Positions 11,601 through 22,442 of a DNA stretch of 64,000 bases are shown here, piece by piece. The translations under genes and the position numbers were made by a program. Position 1 is the stretch's first letter; every line of letters starts with the position of its first letter. This DNA is from Melastoma dodecandrum (lineage: Eukaryota > Streptophyta > Magnoliopsida > Myrtales > Melastomataceae). The stretch spans positions 327,501 to 391,500 of the forward strand of contig JARUPY010000602.1 of NCBI GenBank assembly GCA_029817715.1, in the 5' to 3' direction. The notes under the pieces were generated by a model, which was given only the letters and a program-made list of their open reading frames with translations, did not search any database and had not been told where the DNA came from.

Positions 11601-13600
11601 TGAAGGCTTTTTCGAGCCTAAAAGAAAAGTCCAGTACATGATACTTATGCCGGATCGTTGTTGCAATGTACACACTAATTAAACAGAAGTGAACTATCAC
11701 AAGGAAGTTTTCATTCTGGTCTAAAAGATACAAAATCCATATGGCTGTTTCTGATTTGGAATAAAAATATATAATACTGTCTTTCCATCCTTTTTGTTAT
11801 GATGCTTGTATATTTGGTGCAGTGCAAGACTCAGGAGGTTGTGGCCGTGATTGCTCACGAACTTGGACACTGGAAACTCAACCATACCATGTATACATTC
11901 ATTACAGTGCAGGTAGGACTGGGAAAGAATTTATACTTTTGAATTCCCCATATAACTCGTCCTAGAATATATTCAGTCAACAAACATGTTTTAGATGAAC
12001 GGTTGTTGAAACTCCTTGGCTGTTGATTGGTATCATTATCTGTAAGGAAAGCGAATGGTGTTCTCCATTAGCCCGGTTGAAAGCTAGTTAATTGAGTTTT
12101 AGGTATGGTTTGGCTGATCTATCTCTTCCGTGGAAGAGGAACTGTAAAAAATAAGGGGAAGACTTGTGGCTTCAACAATATTTCATTAGATGTGTGGGAA
12201 GGGAGAGGGACGTTATAAATGCTTATGGTTCTTCTGATGTTACCGAAATATGGATAATTGGTTCTCCATTTTTTTTTTGTGTTTTTTTGGTGGTAGGAAG
12301 GTGATTGTGATTGTGATCTACTATAGTGCTGCTACAGTTAGCTGATTATAATCTAACCTGCTAGCTTCCAAGTATGAATTTTATTAGAAGTTCTGCTTGC
12401 TTGATGAAACTTGAAGCAAGGTCACTGCTCTTAATATCATAATTTTGCTAAACCCCTGGCAGTGGAAACCTTCCCACTTTTCCTCTTATTTCATGTAAAA
12501 TCAAATAAATTCAAATTAGTGAGGATCAGAATTATATATATGTATAATTGTTATTTTCAGATTTATTCTAGTTAAGAAAGGCCTATGAATTTTGATAATC
12601 AGTCATATACTTCTTGCAGATTCTCACATTTTTGCAATTTGGGGGATATACTCTCGTGAGGAACTCGAAGGTTCTTTTTGAAAGTTTCGGGTTTGATACC
12701 CAGCCAGTTCTAATTGGACTCATAATATTTCAGGTGAATAGTTGGACTGGATTAAATTTTTGCTGCTTCAGACACCTCAGTTGTTCCTTGTAGAGTGTGA
12801 TCAATTGAAAAGAAATTTTAGCTACCATTATGCAATGGGCATTCACGTTCTCTGGTTGGCTTGCAGCACACAGTAATACCTCTTCAGCACCTTGTAAGCT
12901 TTGGCCTGAACCTTGTGAGCCGGTCCTTTGAATTCCAGGTAACTCATTATTCAATTGCACATGTGTCTAGTGGTCATGGCCTTCTCTTTTAGATTGAGTT
13001 GGCTGAAATCGCTTGCCTTACACACAGGCGGATGCTTTTGCTAAAAAACTGGGCTATTCCACGGAACTTAGAGCTGGTCTTGTGAAGCTGCAGGTGAGTG
13101 ACAGATTGATTTCTTTGTCTAACCTAGCTCTCTGACCTGGATGACTATAACTGTTTCTTTTTTTCAGACCGAGGTAAATTAAACAGTAGGATTTAGTCCT
13201 AAAATTGCTTTCATAATATATTGTCTTTGTAAGACATGTTTCCCATTGTATAAATCTTCCGCGATTGAGACTGTTCCATTCAGTTTGTAATATACTGGTT
13301 ATTCGTGACCTATATATTATGAACGGACAGAAATTTAAGGATGAAGTGAAGACCCCGTGACTAGTTATTGGTTGGGGTAGTTCGTAATAGGGATCGTGTG
13401 TTTATTCTTGTGGCCGATCAATCAAACTTATTGTTGCTTGGATTGATATTCTGCTATAACTTTGGTTTCTTTTTTTAAAACAGGAAGAGAACCTGTCCGC
13501 GATGAATACGGATCCTTGGTACTCGGCTTATCACTATTCTCATCCTCCCCTGGTTGAGAGATTGGCTGCTATAGATGCATCAGACAAGAAATCGGACTGA
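8658..13600 (+). CDS. STE24: CAAX prenyl protease 1 (STE24/FACE1), zinc metalloprotease
   Basis: Fourteen exons: 8658-8688, 9101-9248, 9378-9462, 9546-9641, 9959-10024, 10154-10252, 10344-10457, 10550-10660, 11354-11416, 11823-11912, 12620-12733, 12867-12938, 13028-13093, 13484-13600. They total 423 aa, matching the plant STE24 length. The catalytic HELGH motif (H283-H287) lies in exon 10. The third zinc ligand is expected at the EFQAD motif spanning exons 12/13. Hydrophobic segments (for example PPIVAAIIVIVQ and LAIYLWGFMFVLSLVMM) fit a multispanning ER membrane protease of family M48. It removes the aaX tripeptide from prenylated CAAX proteins. Exons 4-14 are all phase 0 multiples of three. 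No lesion is seen. Confidence 0.95.
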
Positions 13601-14826
13601 TCTATATACCGTTGGATGAAGTGGGAGGCTCAGAAACTTGGTCATTTCTAGTCCTGGTTTTTAGTCTTCAATAGGGGGATGCCATGCAGCAATCATCCCT
13701 TACTGTCTTTAGAATGTTGTTTAATCCAAGACCCGAAAAGTAAACAGAAAACGAAATGCAGGGGACAGGATTGACAGATGAAATCGAATCTATAAATGGG
13801 GAGGGTCCAAAAATTTTTGAAATTTCCAAAAGGTTGATGGGATCCCTGTGCTACTCTGTGGGTCATGAGTGGAATTTAGTCTTGTCAGATGAATGTTCAT
13901 GATCCCTTGAAAAAGGAGGTGTTAAGTAGACAGGCCAGTGGGGGGGGGGGGGTTCTTTTTCAGCTTTTTTTGCTGATTGTGAAGGGATGGATGGATAATC
14001 GTGGGTGGGTTGGGGTAAGACCTTGGGTTGGTGTGTGACCTTTCTGTGTCTCTCAACACTCAACTCTTTTCCTTACATCAATAAAACCAAAACACCAGGA
14101 CAAAAGCTGAATCATTATGATGATTAATAATTGATTTTGGTGAGGGGGTTGCTAAGCTGTCACTATTTTTTAAATTAGAAAAGAAAAGGGGTGAGAGAAG
14201 TAAATAATGCACGGGAATCTTTGCCGGCTTTTTCATTCATTTATTTGACGAGGCTCTCTCTCTCCCTCTCTCCCCTGTCTCCATCCCCGTGACTTCCTTC
14301 AAAATGAAATGAACGAATCGTGTTTTCATTTGACATATTAATTATTACAACAATTACAGAAGGGATGAGGGAGGGGGGGGAGCAAAGCCGGCATGGCAAT
14401 AAAACCTCCACTGTCCGAACCATCCGATCCTCATCTCTCTCTCTCTCTCTCTCTACATATCACTGACTAACTCCAGGTGGCAGAGTCACATTGTCACATG
14501 CCCGATGAAAGTGCCACCATCCAAGTAATCTACAACCGGTTCCAGTTCCTCTTCCTCATGACCATCCCCCGCCTTTACATCCATTTGGCATTTTGGCAAA
14601 AAGCAATCAGATGGGAGGGGGGGGACCAATTCCCCCATTCCTCTTCATCTTCATCGTCCCATTTGCCATTCCCCCCACCCAACAGCTAATTATTATTATT
14701 TCTTTATTACACAAACAAAAAGGAAAAGGGCAGAAGAACACTCCCATCCCAACAGAAGAGACCACTGGCTGCAGTGTTCCCTCCCTCCTCTTTCTTTCTT
14801 ACTAGGAGTTGTGTAAGAAAAGGAAC
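13601..14826. other. Intergenic: STE24 3' region and kinase promoter/leader
   Basis: No supported gene. It includes a G12 tract near 13940-13951 and a (TC)n microsatellite at about 14434-14454. The pyrimidine-rich DNA before the kinase ATG is probably part of its leader. Confidence 0.55.
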
Positions 14827-16939
14827 ATGCCCATATACAACTCCACCTTTGTTAACACCGAGCTTTCCAAGCAGACCTCCATCTTCGGCCTCCGTCTCTG
14901 GGTTGTCATCGGTGTCTTCCTCGGCTCCCTCTTCGTCCTCACCCTCTTCCTCCTCTCCATCTGCCTCACCGCCCGACGCCGACGCCGACGCCTCCCCCAA
15001 CTCCCCAAGAACAACCTCAAGTACTACCCCACCCCCACCCCTCCCTTCTCCAAGGAGATCCAAGAAGTCGTCGTCGTCCTCCCCCGGGATGGCGACCCCT
15101 CTGCCAAGCCCGGTCTTCCCGAAGCTGACGGCGATCCTGCTCGGACCCACCATGCTAACAGCAGTGGAGGTGGAGGTGGAGCGAATGCCTCCTCCCTTTC
15201 CGGTACCGGGAATAATAGCTGCGGGAGCAGCGGAAGGATGGTGGAGGTTTCCCATCTGGGTTGGGGGAGGTGGTACACCCTCAGGGAGGTGGAGGAGGCC
15301 ACCTCCAGATTCTCCCCAGATAATGTGATTGGGGATGGAAGCTATGGGATTGTTTACTCCGGCGTTCTTGCCGATGGGACCAAGGTTGCTGTTAAGAACT
15401 TGCTCAACAACAGGTGATGATGCTTATGCTGATTGTATTCGCCTCGCCCTCGACGTTTCTGTTCCTTTTGTTGCTCTTGCCTTCTCCAGCTTTTTGTTTG
15501 GATTTTCAAATCCATCCAAATTTTTCGCTTTTTAGGGGCGAAGCAGAGAAGGACTTTAAGGTGGAAGTCGAAGCAATTGGTCGTGTGCGGCACAAGAATC
15601 TCGTCAGGCTGCTCGGTTACTGCGTCGAGGGTGCTTACAGGTATAATGCAGCCGCTTGTTATTTTCTCAAAGGGGTGGTGATTTGCGTCTCTCTCTCCCA
15701 CCGCATGGAAACGCTTCACTTCTTCATTTTTTTGGCTATTGTTAGGATGCTAGTCTATGAGTATGTCGACAATGGAAATCTGGATCAGTGGCTTCACGGT
15801 GATGTTGGGGGCGTGAGCCCTCTCAGTTGGAACATCCGCATCAACATAATACTTGGAACCGCAAAAGGGTTGGGATTTCTACGACGTATCATGAGATCTA
15901 TCTCTTCATTCTCCGACTCATCAGAGGCTAATCTTATAGATTGTCCTGTCTTGCAGATTGGCCTATCTCCACGAGGGTCTTGAGCCAAAGGTTGTGCATC
16001 GAGATGTGAAATCCAGCAACATACTACTCGATCGGCAATGGAATCCCAAGGTGTCTGATTTCGGTCTTGCGAAACTCCTGTGTTCTGAGACAAGTTACGT
16101 GAGCACCCGGATCATGGGAACGTTTGGGTTAGTTCAAGGAATCTTTTCCCTTTTTCTTGTCAGACCACCCATTCATCTACACAAGGATCCTTTCTTTAGA
16201 AGGCAGTTTATGTCCTGCAAAAGGGTGATGTTTGGTTGTGAACACCCTCAGGTATGTAGCACCGGAATATGCATGCACAGGGATGCTTAATGAGAAGAGT
16301 GATGTTTATAGCTTCGGGATCCTTGTCATGGAGATAATTACTGGGAGAAATCCTGTCGACTACAGTCGACCGGAAGGAGAGGTGGGTGATTTCCCGGACC
16401 CGTGATTATGCCGAGTATCTTCGGTTAGCTTGTTGTGTGGCCAACCTTTTGATTTTGCTGAAATCCCTGTAGGTGAATTTGGTCGATTGGTTGAAAACTA
16501 TGGTAGCTGATAGAAAAGCAGAGGAGGTGGTCGATTCGAAGCTGCCGGAAACGCCCATTCCCAAGGCACTCAAAAGGATTCTCCTGGTGGCCCTCAGGTG
16601 CGTCGACCCAGAAGCTTCAAAGAGGCCGAAGATGGGACATGTCGTCCACATGCTGGAGGCCGACAATCTCCTGTTTAGCAATGTAAGGAATTTTTATTCC
16701 TTTTATCCCATTAACGCAGTCGAATGCCAACAATATGTACTCACCTCGCCACCTCTGTTGTTCATCGACAACAAAATAAAAAACTGTAGGGAGGTGGTCA
16801 GAGCTTCGAAACAGAGGCCTCAAATCCAAACAGGAGTCACGGGGAGGAGAGGGCGCGCAGCCTGGTTCATGACCCAAGTCGCAGCGACAGCGAAAGGGAA
16901 TATCAGCCACGGACTACGACGAGGATGGGATGGAGGTGA
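14827..16939 (+). CDS. Membrane-anchored receptor-like Ser/Thr kinase (At1g01540/At4g01330 type)
   Basis: Seven exons (14827-15413, 15536-15640, 15746-15868, 15957-16127, 16252-16381, 16473-16682, 16790-16939) give 491 aa. The first ATG in frame starts [15 protein letters not shown]. Residues 23-48 form a single transmembrane helix followed by an RRRRRR stop-transfer. The extracellular part is very short, so it is a kinase with almost no ectodomain. The kinase domain (about 165-440) has glycine loop GDGSYGIVY, Lys190 in VAVK, the RD-type catalytic loop HRDVKSSN with Asp288, DFG at 306-308, and APEY. It should be active. The family signature [13 protein letters not shown] precedes the domain. 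The C-terminal tail is short, Ser/Arg-rich and diverged. It is followed by a BYPASS1-like gene, the same pairing I recall for At1g01540/At1g01550. Confidence 0.92.
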
Positions 16940-17903
16940 AGAGGGAAGGATTTCTAATGCAACATTTCCAGATTCGTGTCAAAGATTTCATTCAACTTTA
17001 GGCCGTGTTTTGTTGTCTTTGTATGAAATTTCCTTCTGTTTACCAAAAGAAAAGCGCCGTTATGCCGTTATCGTTAAGTTTTTTAAAAAATTAAGAAATA
17101 CGGTTTTAATTTACTTAACTTTCTTAATATTGTTCATATATTATAGTTAGAAAATGCGCTACTCACGACCCTCAATTTATAAAAAATGACGCGAATAATC
17201 TAAATCAGTATGACATAGCTATCGTCATAATTTCAGTATCACGGTTTTTGCGATATTTTTTAAATGAAATCCGTAAGACGCGAGTGATTTTGCATTTATT
17301 ACCGAGACCTTTTTAAATTACTACTTAGCTAACTATTTTTCAACGAATTAATTACCAAAATGCCTTTTGGAGGATGAAGCGCGAAAAGTCTAGAATGTCC
17401 CTGACCTTCCCCGTGATATTAACGACGGAATCAATCGTCCGTCTCTCCTCGTCCTCACAATTTTAAAACGATTAGGTTTTCATCTCTCTCTCTCTCTCTC
17501 TAGCACTTCGTTTTCCCACCCGATCCCCTTCGTTCCTTTCCCCTCCAGGTGAGAGAGTCGACGTCAACCCCTTTCGCCCCTTTGCTAGGGTTTCGATTTT
17601 GCTTTGATTTTGGCTGTTCTGATCCAATCGACTTCCTGATCTGGTTGATGTTCCGTCGCCATCCGTTTGCTTTCTTGTCATTTTTTTTTTCTTTTTGTAA
17701 TTGGGCGGTCTGCTTGCATCTGCTGCTGTTGTTGAAGATGTCTTGTAGGTGTCGGGATTCGTGGGATCCCGGGGGTTTGTTATGGTCCGTTCCCGGGATG
17801 TCTGAAGATTTCATGATTAGAAAGCTGGATTAGATTGGGTCATGAGTTCTTCTTGCGTTGACTTTTTTTACTTTCCTTGTTGTACAGTAAATAATCTGAG
17901 AAA
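16940..17903. other. Intergenic and BPS1-like 5' leader with an intron
   Basis: No coding gene. A (CT)n tract at about 17483-17501 precedes a leader whose intron looks to run from GT at 17549 to AG at 17887, just before ATG 17904. BPS genes typically have a 5'UTR intron, so transcription likely starts near 17480-17540. The AT-rich part at 17100-17350 shows nothing recognisable. Confidence 0.55.
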
Positions 17904-18956
17904 ATGAGCAGGCCACAGGAGCCGCATAGGCCTCTCTTCCCTTTCGGGAACCCTTTTCGTTCCATCTCACCCAAGGGTTCTCAGCTACCTCAGAAACTTT
18001 CCTTGGCCTTGAATGACTTCGAGGAGTCCTTAGCTAGGAGGCTAAGAGCGCTCGAGCCCAAGGTCGCCGACGACGTGCTTACCTTTTCCTGGTTGATCTT
18101 GGCCATGAACTCGCTGTGTGAAACCCACAAAGACGTGAAGAATCTCATCGCTGCCCTTGAGCTTCCGGTCTGTGATTGGGAGGACAAGTGGATTGATGTA
18201 TACCTTGACATCAGTGTGAAGCTGCTGGATATCTGCATCGCCTTTAGTTCTGAGCTCTCTCGCCTTAACCAAGGCCGCCTTTTGGTCCAGTGCGGACTTT
18301 ATAACTTGGAGTCTCATTCCCCTAAGCAGTTTATCCGTGCCCGGTCTTCCCTTGATGGCTGGATGAATCAGACCACTTCAAAGAACCCAAGGATCGAGAA
18401 CTGCTGCAGCCTCTTGGACAGTCTGATGGGATCTCTGGATTTACCCAAAGTCAAGAACTCTTCCAAAGGGAATGTCTTGATGCGTGCGTTGTACGGGGTT
18501 CAGGTCCAGACTGTCTTTGTCTGCAGCGTGTTCCATGCTGCCCTATCTGGATCTACCAAGAAATTGGTATCGGTTAATGTTGCTGATAGCTTTCTTTGGG
18601 CTAGTACCTTTACTAATCTGCTGACTAGTGTTAACAGTGGAATTAGAAGTCGTCTTGCAAGCGGCAGGGCAATCGTCTGCAAGGAGCTGGAGGCAGTCGA
18701 CGCGAACGTGAAGAAGTTGTATCCCATGATTCAGGATGGGGTGAATGCTGGTGAGGAAGGTGGATTCAGCCAGACAGTTGCTCAGTTATCCAAGAGCATT
18801 GAGACTCTCTCCCAGGGGCTTGACCTTCTCACCAATGGTGTTGACAGCTTCTTCCAGACAGTCTTGGCAGGACGTGATGCCTTGCTCTGTAATCTGAGAG
18901 CAAACAGTACAGCTTCTGACCTGAAGGTAGGACCTAACCTAGGCAGCGGTCAGTAG
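17904..18956 (+). CDS. BPS1: BYPASS1-like protein (DUF793 family)
   Basis: A single coding exon of 350 aa, as expected for BPS genes, whose only intron is in the leader. The N-terminus MSRPQEPHRPLFPFGNPFR and the motifs VLTFSWLILAMNSLC, CDWEDKWIDVYLDISVKLLD and LYGVQVQTVFVCSVF are family hallmarks. A helical, Leu-rich C-terminal region (about 240-330) has coiled-coil character. Arabidopsis BPS1 prevents constitutive production of a root-derived mobile signal that arrests shoot growth; the molecular role is unsettled. No lesion is seen. The MAP kinase gene that follows BPS in Arabidopsis is not found here. Confidence 0.93.
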   Translation: MSRPQEPHRPLFPFGNPFRSISPKGSQLPQKLSLALNDFEESLARRLRALEPKVADDVLTFSWLILAMNSLCETHKDVKNLIAALELPVCDWEDKWIDVYLDISVKLLDICIAFSSELSRLNQGRLLVQCGLYNLESHSPKQFIRARSSLDGWMNQTTSKNPRIENCCSLLDSLMGSLDLPKVKNSSKGNVLMRALYGVQVQTVFVCSVFHAALSGSTKKLVSVNVADSFLWASTFTNLLTSVNSGIRSRLASGRAIVCKELEAVDANVKKLYPMIQDGVNAGEEGGFSQTVAQLSKSIETLSQGLDLLTNGVDSFFQTVLAGRDALLCNLRANSTASDLKVGPNLGSGQ

Positions 18957-20165
18957 TCTAACATAATTTTTAGGCCATATGTTTTATGTTTCCTCTATAT
19001 TATATGTAATGAGTCCTTAATATTGGGGCTTAAGTGTCATAATGCCGTAGATCAGAGTTTGGTTTACTGTTCGTGTGCTTTGTCGAACTACATTTGGTGT
19101 GGGGGTGTATGTAAAGCGGTCGTGTTACATATATATATATATGTATGAAAGGTCTTTTACATGTCGGGGATGAATTCTAATGCTTTATGTTCATCTTGCA
19201 AAGCCTTGGTGCACGCCATCCCTTCAGGAAAGGATCATTTTGTTCTGGACCCTGTAAGTGGTCCACAACGAGCTAAGCTTAGGAACGATGGGGCACTTTC
19301 TGACTCTGGAGTGGTTGCACCATTTTCTTCCTTGGATTTAAGAAGGAAAAAGGAAAGGAAGCAAAGCAGGTAGAGCTCAATCATGCCATAACAGGATATG
19401 TCGCCCTAGATGGTTTCCTTTTCCTAACTTTACTCCTGCAGCTCATCAAGCCAACCAAATCCTACCCCGAGAGCAATTTCATGCCAAAACAACTTGTTGC
19501 CTATAATTCCGTGATTTTTCAACCTCGGAAGAACTCTCTTTCGATACTCCACTTCGTCATGGTGTTCCTTCTCTCAAGCCGACAATTTCGCCAAATGCTT
19601 TATATTATGTGATCCGCCTTACTCAGCCCATATACCCATGACTTGTGACATGGTTCTCTCATGTCATGTATTATATCGTGTTGTATCCTGGGAAAATTCG
19701 CTAGAAGCAATTCGCATTCACACGCAGTGGTTACTGGTTGGTGTGTTTTGGCATGGTATGAGTAATATTCTCCCCTTTGCAGAATACACATCAGCTACAC
19801 TCTGGTTAAGTTTCGGGCTGCCCTGTAAGAACAAATTGCAAATATTACATAGCAAATGGTTCCTCGGCCGAAAAGGGTATGGCCTCAAACTGTTTTACGG
19901 TCTCAAGCAGTTCTAAATTTCTCTTCATGTGTGTTTCTTTCCGAGTCTTGATTTTTCATCTCACCATCAGCATATTAGTCTACCAACGATACATACCAGA
20001 GGACAACAATAAAAACTAACATGCTACTTCTTAGCCGGCAAGACTGCAAAGGAGGTCTAAAGTTCTGAAATTTAACAACTCAATGGCACACCTCTGGGGA
20101 TGCCAAAACAAGCAGTTGGCAGTATGATCGTCTGAAATGCACAGAACTACCATCTGTAGAGTCAG
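18957..20165. other. Intergenic stretch between BPS1-like gene and BRM relic
   Basis: No supported gene. There is an AT microsatellite near 19130-19142. Short frames at 19161-19373 and 19638-19916 have no recognisable domain. I looked for remnants of a MAP kinase (TEY loop, HRD motif) and saw none. Confidence 0.5.
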
Positions 20166-20925
20166 TCACAAATGGCTGGGTCGTTTCCTTGTGGAATCCG
20201 TCCTCAGCCTCTTAACAGGATTTGCCCATCTTGCATCACCTCTGCTGCTGCTGTCTGAGAGCCCAGAATTGTCGATCCGCCCTTGACGATGGATGCCTGG
20301 CATTGTTGATCTTAAATCCTTCAAATCATGTTTACAACAGAAATTTCACCATACTTGCAACCATGCAGCAGCTGCAGCAGAATTTGCAGCCTCTTCAACT
20401 TCCTGCTGATTCTTGGCCTTTGTAATTTTATCACCAAGCTTCTCAAGGTATTCTTCTGTCTGGGTAAGAAAAGATGACAGGACAGCATACCTCTCAGCAG
20501 CATCGCCTGGAACTGCGGTCTGCTGCTCCAGTAACATCTATCGGTACCTTTCAACATCATTGTTCTTCAAAGCCTCCATCCTCCTGTTATGATCACCATC
20601 CTTTCTTTTGGATAAATCTCTCAGCATTTTCTCGTGATACTTTGCAACACCTCAGTTGCGTGCAGTTCGAGCATCACGGATGGCCCGATGAGCCTCAAGA
20701 AGCTTCTTATGCCATTGGAATATTGATTTTAGTTGTCTTTCTCTGGAAGCTCTTTGAGACCCTTGTACTTGCCGTTTAAGCTCAATTCTTTGACATTCGC
20801 ACAAGCAGACAAATTTACGATATGGTCTGTCAGGCATCGCCATAATCTCCTGTTGCTGCTTGTCAACTTCTTCCCGCAATATTGCCTGTAAATCTACGAG
20901 CCTGAGTTGTTTCCAGCTTAGTTTG
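20166..20925 (-). pseudogene. BRM: Relic of BRAHMA (BRM) SWI/SNF ATPase gene: HSA region plus probable C-terminus
   Basis: Read on the minus strand, 20925-20346 matches the HSA/pre-ATPase region of plant BRM: LRLVDLQAILREEVDKQQQE, MAMPDRPYRKF, LKSIFQWHKKLLEAHRAIRD, KNNDVERYR, then MLLEQQTAVPGDAAERYAV and LSSFLTQTEEYLEKLG. The frame holds two internal stops: TGA at 20652-20654, where BRM has Arg after TARN, and TAG immediately before MLLEQQ, where BRM has Glu. After a third stop in AAAAWLQVW*, a short same-frame segment reads RWANPVKRLRTD...RKRPSHL and ends at TGA 20166-20168. I believe this is the BRM C-terminus, which would mean a large internal deletion including the helicase and bromodomain. 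BRM is about 2,200 aa, so this cannot function. It sits between BPS and ATI genes, the position BRM occupies in Arabidopsis chromosome 2 by my recall. Confidence 0.85.
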
Positions 20926-22442
20926 TTTAAGGGGCGTATTTTTTTAACGAAATACGAACCGTATTTCGCAAATTTCTTTTTAAAAACTAACTGTATTTCC
21001 GTACAAAACTCTGAATACCACACTATTAAGAGATACTGCTAATGCCTCCACCAACCACGCTATCGAAACATCTAATTAATTTATACGCCTTTTTAGGGAC
21101 AAATCATGCATTACCACGCCTCACGAGATGATTAAAACGCATCACGAGAGATGAGTAACACGTGTCACGAGATTATTGGGCCGACCAATTATTTATTACC
21201 ACGCGTCATGAAATTATTAGTACTCGTCACTACATGATTAACATGCGTCTCGTAATTATTAGATCGTATCTAATCAATTTTCTCCTAACTAACACTAATA
21301 ATGTAGTAGCATCAACCGAACTGTCGGAGTCTCCAATTGGTTATATTGCCAAAAATAGACCACAAATTCATGACCAACAATATCGGAGGCTCTCTTGCAC
21401 TAATTCCCCACGGAGTCTATGTTAACGAATCACATTTGACATATTCACCACCACCTTAGTTTTCGAGTATCATTTCTTAGTGTTTAAAACGAGTTGTATC
21501 ACGTATATTGCATTTCACATTAAAACGCTCAATTCGGGTGACATCGAGGCAAATCATGCATGGTGAGTCCCGAGACACGTTTTTAATCAAGAGGCAAGAT
21601 GGATTTTATTCTAAATGGGCCGACCTTATCATAGTTTTCAGCCCGGTAGCCGGTTTCTGATTCCTTGTCCCTTCCCTCTTTCTCTTCTTCATTCCCTTCG
21701 CAACACTGCTGCGCCCAATTTTCTCGCGGTTTCTTCCTCGCTTCCCCATCATCGACAGCTCTGCATCCCACGGCCAACTGTAGCGTGCGTGTACGGAATC
21801 TGATTTTTTAGGTTTATAGCCTCGTCGGATTTGGGTCTGGATTGGTTGACCCTTCTGGTCGTTTTGATTGATGGGGGACCGCCGTTTATTTTTCTGATCC
21901 GTCCTGATTGTGATCCGCAGTGGGTTTCGTTTTTTTAACCTTGTGATGTCAGATGTTTGGTTGGCTCTCTCGGCTTGTTCAGGGTAATTGGTCTACTTGA
22001 CAGCAGTCGGGACGTTTTTGTTTGTTCCGTTTGTTTCAGAAGCCAATTGAGCAGTCTGCTTATGATCAAATGTTCTTGCGTATTCTCCCTTTCTGTTCTC
22101 TTCATGCTTGTGATTATCATGATTTTGTTGGATGTGGGGGATTTGGAGAATTTAGGAATGCACTATTTGGTTATTTATGACTTGCTTTGATCAAATCAAC
22201 ACTTGGTCATGTAATCTGCTGGATATTCTTCATATTAGATATGTTTACGTACTTGAATAAACTGAGATTCCATTCTGGTTAGACCTATCTTTCTTACTGT
22301 TTCTAATGTCTCGGTATCATGGTAATGTAATAGACATTGAATAAAAGCTAAACAAATTTCTAAAATCGTGTAGATTTTACCTGTTTGTTTTTATTTTCTG
22401 AACACTGATACCTTACCTTATGGATCCCATGGTCAGCCGACA
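20926..22442. other. Intergenic: repeats and ATI leader with probable 5'UTR intron
   Basis: It begins with an inverted AAATACG...CGTATTT pair near 20950-20967 and a minisatellite-like stretch (listed separately). Pyrimidine-rich sequence near 21650-21780 probably holds the ATI transcription start. A leader intron ends at AG 22435-22436, six bases before the ATI start codon. No other gene is seen. Confidence 0.5.
21111..21262. repeat. Imperfect minisatellite, about six units of 21-26 bases
   Basis: Units resemble ATTACCACGCGTCACGAGATTATTA. Copies are recognisable near 21111, 21137, 21160, 21187, 21213 and 21238, with drift in spacing and sequence. No coding frame or terminal inverted repeat was found. 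Confidence 0.5.

Noticed and set aside
14707..15255. Long minus-strand frame (182 codons) over the kinase first exon
   Set aside because: It is a shadow of the pyrimidine/GC-rich kinase exon, low-complexity, with no domain.
19638..19916. 92-codon plus-strand frame between BPS1 and BRM relic
   Set aside because: No recognisable domain, no splice or promoter context, and no match to the expected MAP kinase.
20166..20925. BRM fragment as a processed retrocopy
   Set aside because: No poly(A) tail or target-site duplication was seen, and the position between BPS and ATI fits in-place decay better.
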